Assembly (NCBI GenBank): GCA_964467785.1
Contig: CAYXVB010000015.1
Coordinates: forward strand, 1 to 33,810
Direction: 5' to 3'
Source of the DNA: CAYXVB01 sp964467785
Lineage (GTDB): Bacteria > Bdellovibrionota > UBA1018
Length of the DNA stretch: 33,810 nt
The position numbers and the translations under genes were made by a program. A model generated the notes under the pieces. It made no database searches, was not told the DNA's origin, and was given only the letters and a program-made list of their open reading frames with translations. Below are positions 1 to 9,009 of this stretch, piece after piece. Position 1 is the stretch's first letter. Each line of letters opens with the position of its first letter.

Positions 1-297
1 GTGCTCGACCAGCTCGTCGGCCCCCCGCAGGCAGCACGCGACATTGGTGCAGACCTTGAGGTGGTACTTGCCGACGGGCTTCAGGTTGAACATCGTGTAA
101 AAGCTCGCCACTTCGCGAACCTGCGCCGGATGAATCCCGATATAGGCTCCGACCTCCTCCATCACTTCTGGGGAGAGCCAGCTGGTTTCGTCCTGCGCCT
201 GGTGGAGCGCGGGGATCAGCAACGCGACCTTGTTCGGATAGCGCGGCTCGAGCTTTTTCATCTCGTCGTAGAATTTTTGCGAAAGGATCTTACCCAT
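1..297 (-). CDS. nuoE: NADH-quinone oxidoreductase subunit E (partial, C-terminus beyond the left edge)
   Basis: This is the 24-kDa-type subunit of the NADH-oxidising arm of complex I, which carries the [2Fe-2S] cluster N1a. The 99 codons in the window cover the N-terminal helical region and the start of the thioredoxin-like fold. The first two cluster ligands are visible as C83-x4-C88 (TNVAC segment); the second Cys pair lies outside the window. The ATG at 295-297 follows a GAGG ribosome site and is 12 bp after nuoD, so it is the fifth gene of the canonical nuoA-B-C-D-E operon. nuoF and nuoG presumably follow beyond the edge. Nothing looks degraded, unlike the second complex I operon in this window. 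Confidence 0.93.
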   Translation of the reverse strand, partial: MGKILSQKFYDEMKKLEPRYPNKVALLIPALHQAQDETSWLSPEVMEEVGAYIGIHPAQVREVASFYTMFNLKPVGKYHLKVCTNVACCLRGADELVEH

Positions 298-309
298 GGA
301 CTACCTCTC

Positions 310-1563
310 TTAGCGATCCAGCTCGCCGGCGATGATGTTGATCGAACCGAGGGCGGCAACCATGTCGGCGATCTTCTCGCCGTTGGTCATCTCCGTCAGG
401 CCGGCGTAGTGATACACGGACGGCCCGCGGATGCGCATGCGATGCGCGCGCGGTCCGCCTTTGCTCACGATATAGAAACCCAGCTCTCCGTTGGTCGCCT
501 CGATGGCCGAGTAAACCTCGCCCTCGGGAACGTCGAAACCGGTCATAAAGAATTTGAAATGATGGATCAGGCCTTCCATCGTGTTGTGCACGACCTCCTT
601 ATCCGGGATGCGCACGCGCTTGTCCTCGGTCCAGATGGGGCCTTTCTTCATTTTATCCGCGATCTGCGCCAGGATGTTGAGAGACTGGCGGATCTCCTCC
701 ATACGGACGGAGTAACGATCGAACACATCGCCGTTCTGCGCGATCGGCACGTCGAACTCGACGTTCTTATAGTACATGTAAGGCTGGTCGCGACGCAGGT
801 CGATGTCGATGCCGGCGGCCCGGGCGTTCGGGCCCGTGTAGCTGTAGCGCAGGCACTGCTCTTTATTGAAAGTGCCGACGCCCACCGTGCGCTGATGCCA
901 GATCTTGTTGCCGGTGAGCAGCCGATCCATCTCATCGAGTGTCTTGCGGGTCTTGTTGACCCAGGCCTTGAGCTCCTTTTCCCAGCCCTCCGGAGCATCG
1001 GCCATCAGGCCCCCGATCCGGGTGTAGGAAGTCGTGAGACGGGCGCCGCAGAGTTTTTCGATCAGCGTGTAGGCTTCCTCGCGTTGGTGGAAGCCATAAA
1101 GGAAGAACGAGAACGCGCCGATGTCGACGGCATTGATGCCGACGCAGATCAGGTGGTCGATGACACGGGCGATTTCCGCGCAGGCCATGCGGATCCAAAT
1201 TGCGCGCTCCGGAACATCGATGCCCATGAGCTTCTCAACAGCCATCGCGTAGGCGACGTTATTGGCAAGCGCCGAGCAGTAATTCAGACGGTCAGTATAG
1301 ACGATGTAATTATGGTACGAACGGTTCTCACCCAGCTTTTCCTTGGCGCGATGGGTGTAACCAAATTCGCAATAAGAGTTCTCGATCGTCTCGCCATTCA
1401 GCTTGGCAACCATGCGGAGAGCGCCGTGCATCGCCGGGTGGGTCGGCCCCACGTTCACGATGACGCGCGAGTCTTCCCACAAATCATCCGGATCATGATG
1501 TGCGCCGTGATGAATGTCGATGCCGCTCGGCAGGCTGTAGTTGGTTCCGGTGGGATCTGCCAT
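310..1563 (-). CDS. nuoD: NADH-quinone oxidoreductase subunit D (49-kDa), canonical copy
   Basis: This peripheral-arm subunit forms most of the quinone pocket together with NuoB and descends from the large subunit of [NiFe] hydrogenases. At 417 residues it has the usual length and ends in the typical Asp-Arg. The quinone-binding pair of the family is intact: His46 in GPTHPAMHGALR and Tyr95 in YTDRLNY, 49 residues apart as in bovine (59/108) and Thermus (38/87) proteins. The HRAKEKL helix and the GExGFY-type region near residue 355 are also present. It lies between nuoC (56-bp gap) and nuoE (12-bp gap). It is the useful reference for the paralogue at 10651-11778, which lacks both quinone residues. 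Confidence 0.97.
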   Translation of the reverse strand: MADPTGTNYSLPSGIDIHHGAHHDPDDLWEDSRVIVNVGPTHPAMHGALRMVAKLNGETIENSYCEFGYTHRAKEKLGENRSYHNYIVYTDRLNYCSALANNVAYAMAVEKLMGIDVPERAIWIRMACAEIARVIDHLICVGINAVDIGAFSFFLYGFHQREEAYTLIEKLCGARLTTSYTRIGGLMADAPEGWEKELKAWVNKTRKTLDEMDRLLTGNKIWHQRTVGVGTFNKEQCLRYSYTGPNARAAGIDIDLRRDQPYMYYKNVEFDVPIAQNGDVFDRYSVRMEEIRQSLNILAQIADKMKKGPIWTEDKRVRIPDKEVVHNTMEGLIHHFKFFMTGFDVPEGEVYSAIEATNGELGFYIVSKGGPRAHRMRIRGPSVYHYAGLTEMTNGEKIADMVAALGSINIIAGELDR

Positions 1564-1619
1564 ATTCCTTTTGCTCCCTGTTTGCGTCGTTACTCGGGGT
1601 GGATGGAGGACTCGGTCCC

Positions 1620-2186
1620 TCAGTCCAACAACTCCGGCTTCGGCGCCATCGGCTCCGTAAAGACCTGATAACCGCGCAACGGATAATCCTTACGCAGCGG
1701 GTACCCTACCCAGCGCTCGTCCATGAGGACACGGCGCAGGTCCGGGTGGCCCGTGAATTTGATTCCGAACATGTCGAAGGTCTCACGCTCCTGCCAGTTG
1801 GCGGCGGACCAAAGGCCACAGGCCGTCGGCACCTCTTCGCCGTCCTTGACGCGACACTTGACGCGGATACGGCACTTGCTGGCGTGCGAAAGCAGGTTGT
1901 AGACGACCTCGAAGCGGGGATCCGCCTCTTCGTCGGTCGCGGTGATGTCCGCAAGGAAATTGTACTCGAAACCCGCTTCGCTCTTGAGGAAAGCAAGCAG
2001 GTCGACGACCTGGTCCTTCTTGACATAGATGATCGGCACATCGGTCGGGTATTCGACCGGCATGCGAATCTCTTCGATCGATCCGGCGAACTTGTCGCGC
2101 ACCTTGGCCGTCTGTGACTTCCAAGTGTCGCCGAACTTCGCGTTCCAGTCGCCGCCGTTTGTGGGAATCGGTTTACGAATGTCCAT
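1620..2186 (-). CDS. nuoC: NADH-quinone oxidoreductase subunit C (30-kDa), canonical copy
   Basis: This 188-residue protein is the 30-kDa subunit of the peripheral arm, which packs against NuoD and NuoB. The family signature is complete near the C-terminus: ERETFDMFGIKFTGHPDLRR followed by WVGYPLRKDYPL. It is a free-standing gene, not a nuoCD fusion. An AAGGAT ribosome site stands 8 bases before the ATG at 2186. It is in the canonical order nuoA-B-C-D-E, with 49 bp to nuoB and 56 bp to nuoD. Confidence 0.96.
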   Translation of the reverse strand: MDIRKPIPTNGGDWNAKFGDTWKSQTAKVRDKFAGSIEEIRMPVEYPTDVPIIYVKKDQVVDLLAFLKSEAGFEYNFLADITATDEEADPRFEVVYNLLSHASKCRIRVKCRVKDGEEVPTACGLWSAANWQERETFDMFGIKFTGHPDLRRVLMDERWVGYPLRKDYPLRGYQVFTEPMAPKPELLD

Positions 2187-2235
2187 GGTGTCTATCCTTA
2201 ATTACTCTCAACCGCGGAGCTCCACCCGCGCGGGC

Positions 2236-2766
2236 TCAGGCTCCCTGTGTCTGCTGGGGAGATGCGATCAGCTTGCCCGCAGCCGCAGCAATGCGCCGGT
2301 GAGCATGAGTGTCATGGCGCGCCACCTTGTCCTGTAACTTGAGCACCGCGTGCATCAAGCCTTCGGGGGAGGGTGGGCAACCCGGAACATAAACATCGAC
2401 CGGGATCATTGTGTCGATGCCCTGAAGAACACTGTAAACGTTAAAGATCCCGCCGGAAGAGGCGCAGGCACCCATCGAGATGACAAACTTAGGCTCAGCC
2501 ATCTGGTCATAGACCGTCTTGAGGATCGGAGCCATCTTGAGATTGATGATGCCCGCGACAATCAGGAGGTCGGCCTGACGAGGTGAAAAACGCATCGCCT
2601 CCGCGCCAAAGCGCGCCATGTCATAGTCGGCGGCAAGAGTCGCCATCATTTCAATCCCGCAGCAACTCGTTCCAAAAGGAAGTGGCCACATGGAGTTCTT
2701 ACGACCCCAGTCGATAACGGCATCGAGACGCGTGGTGAGATAACCGAGTGAACCGTCTTTAGACAT
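2236..2766 (-). CDS. nuoB: NADH-quinone oxidoreductase subunit B (PSST), canonical copy
   Basis: NuoB holds cluster N2, the last [4Fe-4S] centre before quinone. All four ligands are present: the tandem C35-C36 (GTSCCGIEMM), C101 (MGACASSGG) and C130 (PGCPPSPEG). The core up to about residue 150 is typical. The last 25 residues are an Ala/Gln-rich tail of no clear function. The ATG at 2766 lies 8 bp after the nuoA stop, so the two are probably translated together. The charged quinone-pocket region looks normal, in keeping with an active enzyme. Confidence 0.97.
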   Translation of the reverse strand: MSKDGSLGYLTTRLDAVIDWGRKNSMWPLPFGTSCCGIEMMATLAADYDMARFGAEAMRFSPRQADLLIVAGIINLKMAPILKTVYDQMAEPKFVISMGACASSGGIFNVYSVLQGIDTMIPVDVYVPGCPPSPEGLMHAVLKLQDKVARHDTHAHRRIAAAAGKLIASPQQTQGA

Positions 2767-2774
2767 ATTTCAAA

Positions 2775-3134
2775 TCACTCCCATTCGAGCGCGCCCTTGC
2801 GGAGCACGTAAATGTAACCGACGAGCAGGATCGCGACGAAGAACAGCATTTCGACGAGAATAAACGCATTGATCGTCAGGTATTTCCGGTACACGACGGC
2901 CCACGGGTAAAAGAAGATCGCTTCAACGTCGAAAAGAAGGAAAAGAATTGCAATCAGATAGAACCGCACCGAGAAGCGACGATGCGTGTCACCGACCGGC
3001 GGGACGCCACATTCGAACGGCATGTCTTTGCGTGCCCCGGCGATCTGCGGGCCGATAAATCGCGAGAGCAGGAGAATAATTCCCCCGATCGCGAGCGCAA
3101 CCAACAATAAAACCAGAACCGGGATGTAGTCCAT
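2775..3134 (-). CDS. nuoA: NADH-quinone oxidoreductase subunit A, canonical copy
   Basis: This 119-residue membrane subunit has three predicted transmembrane helices (about 3-25, 57-80 and 89-112). It bounds the quinone channel entrance. The loop Cys42 in PFECGVPP and the acidic pair in LFDVEAIFFYPW are both present, as is the RFSVRFYL approach and the C-terminal GALEW. It is the first gene of the canonical operon, beginning only 33 bp after the stop of nuoN of the other complex I operon. A purine-rich AGGAGG lies about 14 bases before the ATG, rather far. It may be cotranscribed with the upstream 11 genes or use a promoter inside nuoN; I could not find a convincing one. Confidence 0.96.
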   Translation of the reverse strand: MDYIPVLVLLLVALAIGGIILLLSRFIGPQIAGARKDMPFECGVPPVGDTHRRFSVRFYLIAILFLLFDVEAIFFYPWAVVYRKYLTINAFILVEMLFFVAILLVGYIYVLRKGALEWE

Positions 3135-3167
3135 GGGTGCTTCTATAGCCTCCTGTTAATACTGGTG

Positions 3168-4637
3168 CTACCACAAAATAAAGCCTAAAGACCGACCCGC
3201 CCACTCCAGCACGACGTTCGCAAGAATGGCGAAGATTGCCAGGGGCGTAACCAGGGCTGCAAGAAAGAGCGCGCGACTTCGACTGTGACCCACAGGCTGC
3301 TGGATACCGATACGAAGATCGCCAATCAGGCCGTAAATGAGGCGTCCAACAGCAGCAAACGAGATCGCGCGAGAAATGACGGCGACCACCGCGAGAGCGG
3401 TCCAATCATGCCGCACCGCAGCTCCAATCAGCGCAAAGCTTCCAACAAAACCGGGGAAAGGGGGCAGTCCGACAAAGCACAGAAGGAATATCGTCAGACA
3501 GATGCATTCAGGTACTGCGCGGCCAAGCATGCCGCGGAGCGCCGAGATTTGATCGGAGCCGATTTCGTCATGAATGAAGGCTAAAACATAGTAGATGCCA
3601 AACAGCGCAAAGAGTTCGACGATCAAGCTATAGAGCAACGCAGCCAAGCCCACTTGATCCAAAACAAGTAAGCCCAATAAGAGAAAGCCTGAATCAGCCA
3701 TGACCAAATAGCCGATCATCCTCTTCGTGGCTTTTTGTCGGAACGCCACGAGTGTCCCAATCAGCATGGTCGCACCCGACAGGAACGCGAGCATCGAGGT
3801 CCAATCAACCGATCCGAGCACCTGCCATTGACCGTGTGCTGCTCCGGGCTGAGCAAAAACCGAAACCATGACGCGGATCATCACAGCCAGGCCCGCAATT
3901 CGGGGCCCAATCGACAGGAATGCCGAGGCCGGTGTCGGTGCGCCTTCCAGAACATCCGGCGCCCAAAAATGGGCCGGAAACGCCGCCACCTGAAACGCCA
4001 ACGGCAAGATCAAAAGGATCAGGATCACACCGAGAGACTCGATCGCGAGAGGTTTTGCCACGAGCGCCTGGTGCATGTCCTGGATGTTCAGGGTATGGGT
4101 CACCGCAAAGAGCATCGCGATCCCGTAGAGAAAGATGCCGGCGGCAACCGCGCTCATCACCATAAATTTAACTGCGGACTCGATCGAGCCTTCGCTTCGC
4201 TTGCCGTAGCCCGCTATGAAATAGGTGAGGATGTTGGTCGCCTGGAGCGCCAAAAAGGCGAGAAACAGATCGGAGGCCGAGCTAGCCACGCACATCGACA
4301 GGGTCGCGGCCAAGATCAGGGCGGTGTACTCCGAGCGACGGGCCGGAGCGATCTCCCGGAGCTGCCCGGAGGCACCGATGGCCAGCGCAGAAAGCGAGAT
4401 GAACAGCAGCTTGAAGAAAAGCGAGAGTCCGTCCACGGCAAAAGTTCGCTCCAGAACTTGCGTGGCGCCGTATTGGTAGGTCAAAACAGTCTGAATCAAC
4501 GCCCCGCCCAATCCGATCAGAGCTGTTGCGCGCACGAGCCGGACCCGTTCGCCGTGGTGAGTGGTCTCACCAAAAACTACGAAGCCCAGAGTCAGCGCGA
4601 TCAGCAATTCGGGAAGGAGCAGAATCAGGTCGGTCAC
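3168..4637 (-). CDS. nuoN: NuoN-like antiporter-type subunit of a degenerate complex I
   Basis: At 489 residues with about 14 hydrophobic helices this is clearly NuoN: it keeps FWAPDVLEGAPTPASAFLS in TM7/8, KRMIGY in TM9 and GLPPFPGF in TM12. The charged residues of the proton path are replaced when aligned to E. coli NuoN: Glu133 is Gln132, Lys217 is Gln216, Lys247 is Arg246 and Lys395 is Ser400. Gln132 and Gln216 are 84 residues apart, as are Glu133 and Lys217 in E. coli, so the alignment is ungapped there. The GTG start at 4637 overlaps the nuoM stop by 4 bp. The frame is fully open. It probably keeps the fold and assembly role but not proton pumping (inference). Confidence 0.9.
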   Translation of the reverse strand: MTDLILLLPELLIALTLGFVVFGETTHHGERVRLVRATALIGLGGALIQTVLTYQYGATQVLERTFAVDGLSLFFKLLFISLSALAIGASGQLREIAPARRSEYTALILAATLSMCVASSASDLFLAFLALQATNILTYFIAGYGKRSEGSIESAVKFMVMSAVAAGIFLYGIAMLFAVTHTLNIQDMHQALVAKPLAIESLGVILILLILPLAFQVAAFPAHFWAPDVLEGAPTPASAFLSIGPRIAGLAVMIRVMVSVFAQPGAAHGQWQVLGSVDWTSMLAFLSGATMLIGTLVAFRQKATKRMIGYLVMADSGFLLLGLLVLDQVGLAALLYSLIVELFALFGIYYVLAFIHDEIGSDQISALRGMLGRAVPECICLTIFLLCFVGLPPFPGFVGSFALIGAAVRHDWTALAVVAVISRAISFAAVGRLIYGLIGDLRIGIQQPVGHSRSRALFLAALVTPLAIFAILANVVLEWAGRSLGFILW

Positions 4638-6187
4638 TGGTTGGCTCCGACTGTCGACAACAGCGTCAGCGCCGTCGGACGAACCAAGTCAAGCAATGGC
4701 TTGGGATACAGCCCGATCAGCAGGAGGGCAACGACGATGGGGACCAAATAAGCGCGTTCGCGCGCTGTAAGTTCCGCGAACGTTTTGGTGCTTTCAGTCT
4801 GCTGCCCAAGGAACACGAGCCGGTACATCGTGAAGAGGTAGTGCGCTGCCAGCAGGAACACCACTCCCGCGACGACGACCGCCACCGGTTGCGGCGCAAA
4901 GCCGCCGATGACCACCAAGGATTGACCGACAAAGCCGCCGAGACCCGGGACCCCGAGCAACGAGGCAACGATGATTCCGCCGATGATCGCCATGGCCGGC
5001 GCCTTGCCGACTATGCCGCCCAGGGTCGGGGTCTGGTCATCCGACAGGAAACGGGCGTGACCTACGCGCTCCTCGATCAGGCCACTAAACAGTCCGAGGC
5101 CGGCGATGCCAAGTCCGAAGGCGAGCTGGGTATACACTGCGCCGACGATCCCAGCAGCTGAAAGGGAGCCGAGACCGAAAAGAATGACGCCCGTCTGGCT
5201 CAGCGAGAGAAACGCGATCAAGGAACGCAGGCCCTTTTGCGCAAGTCCGCAAATTGCGCCCATCACCATGCTGATGATACCCACCGCGACGATGACATGC
5301 GCCGTCTGAGCCACAGTTTCGGGAAACAGAGTGTAGACCAAGCGGGCAAAGAGATAAGTCGCCACCGGCACCACGCCGGCAGTCAACGCGACAACGACCG
5401 AAGGAGGAGCCTCGTCCGCCACCTGCGAAAGCCAGCCTTGGAGCGGCCAAACCGGGATACGCAGGGCAAGGCCCAGACAGATCAAGATAAAAGCGACGTG
5501 CGAGACATGTGCTTCGTGTCCGAGAAAATGGAAGGTCTTGGCCGCGAGCTTCCCGCCTGCAAGGCCCTGCAACGAGAACGTGTGCGGATCGACGGAATAG
5601 TAGACGAGCAACATCGCCGCGAAAAGGAGGGAGTTGCCGATCGTGGCGGTAATCACCGAGCGGAAGGCCGCTGCTTCGCGATTCTCGCCGCCCCAGATCC
5701 CGATCAGGAAATAGAACGGTAGGGCGCTGAACGCCCAGAAGAAGAACTGCAGGAAAAAATCCTGCGCGCAAACCGCGCCGTAAAGCGCCGTCTGGAGCAT
5801 GAGAAAGAGACCGTAGATGCCGCGGGCGCCAAGCTTTTGCTTCCATTCGGCGGCGATGAGCACGGGAAAAAGCAGCGAAAGAAGGAGCACGAGCAGCGCA
5901 TTAAGGCCGTCGACGCCCATCTCGTAGCTGATGGCATAAGAGCCGACCCATGGCAGGACTTCGTGCATCTGGAGATCCGCCACCGGATGCATGCCCGCCA
6001 CCAGCGCGATGCCGCAGAGACCCGCGAGCGAGCTCGCCGCGATCGCCACCCACCTTCCAAAACCATGGGCGAACCTCTGGGAGGCCTCATTCCGCCCCTC
6101 AGCCCCTTGGAACGGCGGAACGAACGCCTGCATCAGGGCGCCGAACATCGGCAAGAAGACCATCAGACTGATCAGGTGGCTGTTCAC
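4634..6187 (-). CDS. nuoM: NuoM-like antiporter-type subunit of a degenerate complex I
   Basis: This 517-residue polytopic protein aligns along its length with NuoM; FYFLIGIWGGENREAA and PLQGWL-x-DEAPP mark TM5 and TM7. The residues needed for proton transfer are changed: E. coli Glu144 corresponds to Ala152, Lys234 to Arg243, Lys265 to Pro274 and Glu407 to Gln422. The conserved His of VSHMG is Gln331 and that of IAHG is Phe357. The 31-residue spacing between positions 243 and 274 equals that between Lys234 and Lys265, which supports the register. The GTG start at 6187 has a GAGAGGAAG ribosome site. There is a 28-bp gap after nuoL, the only real gap between consecutive genes of this operon apart from 5 bp after nuoA2. 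Confidence 0.9.
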   Translation of the reverse strand: MNSHLISLMVFLPMFGALMQAFVPPFQGAEGRNEASQRFAHGFGRWVAIAASSLAGLCGIALVAGMHPVADLQMHEVLPWVGSYAISYEMGVDGLNALLVLLLSLLFPVLIAAEWKQKLGARGIYGLFLMLQTALYGAVCAQDFFLQFFFWAFSALPFYFLIGIWGGENREAAAFRSVITATIGNSLLFAAMLLVYYSVDPHTFSLQGLAGGKLAAKTFHFLGHEAHVSHVAFILICLGLALRIPVWPLQGWLSQVADEAPPSVVVALTAGVVPVATYLFARLVYTLFPETVAQTAHVIVAVGIISMVMGAICGLAQKGLRSLIAFLSLSQTGVILFGLGSLSAAGIVGAVYTQLAFGLGIAGLGLFSGLIEERVGHARFLSDDQTPTLGGIVGKAPAMAIIGGIIVASLLGVPGLGGFVGQSLVVIGGFAPQPVAVVVAGVVFLLAAHYLFTMYRLVFLGQQTESTKTFAELTARERAYLVPIVVALLLIGLYPKPLLDLVRPTALTLLSTVGANQ

Positions 6188-6215
6188 TGGCTTATCTTCC
6201 TCTCGAATTCTTTGG

Positions 6216-8177
6216 TCAAGTTCTCAAGAAATGTAACAGGATCAGGATCGACGATCCAATCGCAAACATCAGATACCATTGCAAGTCGCCATTCTGCAGT
6301 GACTGGAGCGCCGTACCGGGGCTTTCGATGCCAGCCCTGACGGCGCGCTGGATGGTTTCGGTAATCCGGGAGTCAAACGCGGAACCCGCGCTGGCAAGTG
6401 CACGCAGTCCCCGATTGGCCATCGCGCCGACCCACGCGGTCCACGCCTGGCGGTCGATCTTATCGACCACAGCTTGGCCAAGCCAGCTCAGCAGATCGCG
6501 GGTCCAGGTCGCGCCCTCGTCCACACGATAGCCCGAGGCAATGAACTGGCGCGCATTCTTGCCGACGCCGGCCTGTGGGTTCCAGAGCGGCTCTTTGCGC
6601 CGAGAAAGCGCGTAGGTCGCAATGCAGGCTCCGACTGCGATCGCAAAGCAGATCGCGGACGCCTCCGCCGAGGCCGGAAACGAAGCCTCCTCAACCTGCT
6701 GGATGTGAACCAGCGTGGGCTGAGTCACGCGATCGGCGCCGCCGAGCACCGAGCTCCCGCTCAGCGTGCCGGTCCAAAAAACTCCGAGAGACGCCAGCAT
6801 GAGCAAGGCCGGGGCGAGGATCGTTCCCCAGCCGTAATTCACCGGGCGCTTCATCGCGGCCAGTCTCCAGGCCGACTTCCATCCGACGAAGGCAAACGCC
6901 AGGACGACCCCGCCCATCGCGACCGCCGTCACCGGGTCCGACCAATGGCCTCCAATCCAGACGCCAAACCCGCCCGAGGATATGAAGCCAGCCATGCCGG
7001 TCGCGGCGCATACGCCGCCAAACGTGAGCCCGACGGCCCAACCCCGAGTCCCGCTTCGGGGAGCAGCTTGCGCTTCAGTTCGGACTTTACGATCCGGGTG
7101 CTGTCTCACCATATAGGTGGCGGCGCAGGACATCGTGGCGCCGCCAAGTATGACGCCCAAAAAGACGCTCATCGCGACCGCCCCGCCCGAGAACGCGAGC
7201 ACCGCGAACGAGAGGGCGACCCCAGAGCTGAGCCAAGAGAGAAACTCCTGGCGCCAACGCGACTGGACACCAGCGCTGAACAACGTGACCATGACCGACA
7301 CAAGGAGGATCACGCCGAAGATCGGCAGGACTTCCATCCCCTTGAAAAAGCTTTCGGTGCGATAGAGCACTGCAAACGCGGCGCTCGCCGGAGCGATTCC
7401 GCCGAACACGGCGCGCATCGAGATATTGGCCTCGCTCGCGCCTAAGGTCCAACCCTGGAGCGGGAACACCTGCAGCTGCAGATAGACACCGATCAGCAGC
7501 AAAATGGCGCCCATGTGCTCGACCATTGATACGCCCGCGCCCCTAGTGAGCCACTCGGCTCCAACTGTCCACTCCAGTCCGGAGTGGGCCGCGGCGATGC
7601 CGCAGAGACCCAGCACCGCGAACACGAGCGCCATGCTCCGGTCTTTGGCAAATCGGATCGCGGAAACCGCTTCGCCTTCGTCTTCCCAGCCCGATCCCAG
7701 CGTGACAAAACCGCCAAAAGTGACGAGCGCCCAACCAATCAACGAAATCCACGGAGTCAGCGCCAACCAAGAAAGGGCCATCCCCGCGAGTGACCAGCAG
7801 GCGCCGGCCAGGACGCGTTCCGGCCGCCGCTCCTGCTGAATGACTGCACGCCCCCCAATGAGCACCGCGGTCAGAAGGAGAGCCACCGCCGAAAGCAGGA
7901 TTCCGGGACCGTCTTGAAGGATACCAAAGGTGAGCGCTCCCCCCTCCCCGCGCGCGCCTATCCAACCGCGCGCCCAGATCAACGGCTTGAGACTGTTCTG
8001 ACTCCAAGAGGAACCCGAAAAACCCAAGGCCCCTGCAAACAAGGTGATCGCGGCCCAGGCCAGCCAATCCGCCCGCTTCGCAAAGCACGAACCGGACATC
8101 AGCAGCAGGGCGCCGCAGGTGCAGAGAAAAAGGATCGAAATCAGAAGTAAATGTGCGGATTCGATCGGGTTGTTCAT
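6216..8177 (-). CDS. nuoL: Highly divergent NuoL-like subunit of a degenerate complex I
   Basis: At 653 residues this is the longest membrane protein here and the most diverged. Order, size and C-terminus identify it: a long amphipathic lateral helix (about 575-625) and a closing TM with the NuoL-like LQNGDLQWYLMF. Aligned to E. coli NuoL, Glu144 is Ala150 (LIGWALV), Lys229 is Gln234, His254 is Gly259 and Lys399 is Ser401 (AGFISSGG). The WLPDAMxGPTPVSA signature has become GWTLGASEANISM at the same spacing from the following Arg273. The start overlaps nuoK by 4 bp. No frameshift or stop is present, so the gene appears maintained. By sequence alone a remote Mrp/Hyf antiporter subunit cannot be excluded, but position and ending favour NuoL. 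Confidence 0.82.
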   Translation of the reverse strand: MNNPIESAHLLLISILFLCTCGALLLMSGSCFAKRADWLAWAAITLFAGALGFSGSSWSQNSLKPLIWARGWIGARGEGGALTFGILQDGPGILLSAVALLLTAVLIGGRAVIQQERRPERVLAGACWSLAGMALSWLALTPWISLIGWALVTFGGFVTLGSGWEDEGEAVSAIRFAKDRSMALVFAVLGLCGIAAAHSGLEWTVGAEWLTRGAGVSMVEHMGAILLLIGVYLQLQVFPLQGWTLGASEANISMRAVFGGIAPASAAFAVLYRTESFFKGMEVLPIFGVILLVSVMVTLFSAGVQSRWRQEFLSWLSSGVALSFAVLAFSGGAVAMSVFLGVILGGATMSCAATYMVRQHPDRKVRTEAQAAPRSGTRGWAVGLTFGGVCAATGMAGFISSGGFGVWIGGHWSDPVTAVAMGGVVLAFAFVGWKSAWRLAAMKRPVNYGWGTILAPALLMLASLGVFWTGTLSGSSVLGGADRVTQPTLVHIQQVEEASFPASAEASAICFAIAVGACIATYALSRRKEPLWNPQAGVGKNARQFIASGYRVDEGATWTRDLLSWLGQAVVDKIDRQAWTAWVGAMANRGLRALASAGSAFDSRITETIQRAVRAGIESPGTALQSLQNGDLQWYLMFAIGSSILILLHFLRT

Positions 8178-8482
8178 TTTCTAAGCGCCTTGAGCTGATC
8201 CAACGTGTTTTTGTTTTTCAGATAGTAGAGGCGGACCGAGAGCGCGTACCCTCCCACGAGCTGAGCCACGCCTCCGATCAGGACCAGAAAACCGTAGACA
8301 TGGCCGTGCACGCCTTCGCCACTCAGGATCCCGGAGACAACCATCATCAGCGTTGCCCCCAGTAGCAGGACCTGCACGCCGATCATCACCCCAAGCAAGG
8401 AGCGCCGACTCGCGATGCAGACAATCCCGAGCGCGCCCAGCAAACCAGAGAAAGCCTGAAGCAGTGTCGCGTCATTCATCAT
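8174..8482 (-). CDS. nuoK: NuoK-like subunit with both essential glutamates changed to glutamine
   Basis: This 102-residue, three-helix protein aligns without gaps to NuoK: RRSLLGVMIGVQVLL matches RRNLLFMLIGLEIMI of E. coli. The two membrane glutamates that are the centre of the E-channel, Glu36 and Glu72, are here Gln37 and Gln74. Gln is nearly the same shape but cannot take up a proton. Mutating these residues in E. coli is known to reduce or abolish activity. The ATG overlaps the nuoJ stop by 4 bp and the nuoK stop overlaps nuoL by 4 bp, so translation is tightly coupled. It is probably structural in a non-pumping complex (inference). Confidence 0.92.
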   Translation of the reverse strand: MMNDATLLQAFSGLLGALGIVCIASRRSLLGVMIGVQVLLLGATLMMVVSGILSGEGVHGHVYGFLVLIGGVAQLVGGYALSVRLYYLKNKNTLDQLKALRK

Positions 8483-9009
8483 GGCCTGGTCGCTCCCTCT
8501 GGCTCGGAATCCCCGGCGTCCGGCTTCTCGGGCCGCGCAATGATTCCGCCCCCGATCAGGACGAATAAAAGCGTCAGCCCGACGATTTCAAGCGAAAGGA
8601 CATGAGGCCCCGTCAACGCCTTGCCCAGTCCCTGGAGATCCGCCCCGTGGACGGCGTTCATGTCGACGGTCAAACCGAGATGGTAAGTCCCGAAAGCAAT
8701 CATTCCCACGAATCCAGCCCCGATCAGGATCGATCCGGCCAGCATCCCGATCTCCCGGCGACTCATCGGTCTGCCTCGGGTCTCGCCATCCTCTCCGAGC
8801 ATGGCGACGAAGAACAGGAACGAAAGCGCGACCAGCGTCGACACTACCCACTGCACAATGGCAAGAGTCTCGGCTCCCAGGGTCATCGCGATCGCGCCGG
8901 CGCCCAAACCCGCAAGCCAAACCGCGAGCGTCGCCCGCCGGATGTTGCGCTCGAACACGGCAAATAGCGCCGCCGACAAAGTGCCCAGAGCGAATACCCA
9001 GACGGTCAC
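8479..9009 (-). CDS. nuoJ: NuoJ-like subunit of a degenerate complex I
   Basis: This is a membrane subunit of 176 residues with five predicted helices, placed between nuoI and nuoK as expected. I chose the GTG at 9009 because it overlaps the nuoI stop as GTGA and has a GAGG site 8 bases before; an upstream in-frame ATG at 9054 would add 15 hydrophilic residues inside nuoI. The TM3 motif with the mobile pi-bulge, LQVLVYAGAVMVLF in ordinary NuoJ, reads IVQWVVSTLVALSF here. The conserved Tyr59 is therefore Ser57 and the flexible Ala-Gly-Ala is gone. This helix switches conformation in normal complex I, so its loss fits the loss of pumping residues elsewhere. Confidence 0.85.
   Translation of the reverse strand: MTVWVFALGTLSAALFAVFERNIRRATLAVWLAGLGAGAIAMTLGAETLAIVQWVVSTLVALSFLFFVAMLGEDGETRGRPMSRREIGMLAGSILIGAGFVGMIAFGTYHLGLTVDMNAVHGADLQGLGKALTGPHVLSLEIVGLTLLFVLIGGGIIARPEKPDAGDSEPEGATRP

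Noticed and set aside
1..1668. A 555-codon open frame on the plus strand
   Set aside because: It lies antisense over nuoE and nuoD, which are unmistakable by motif; in GC-rich DNA the opposite strand often stays open.
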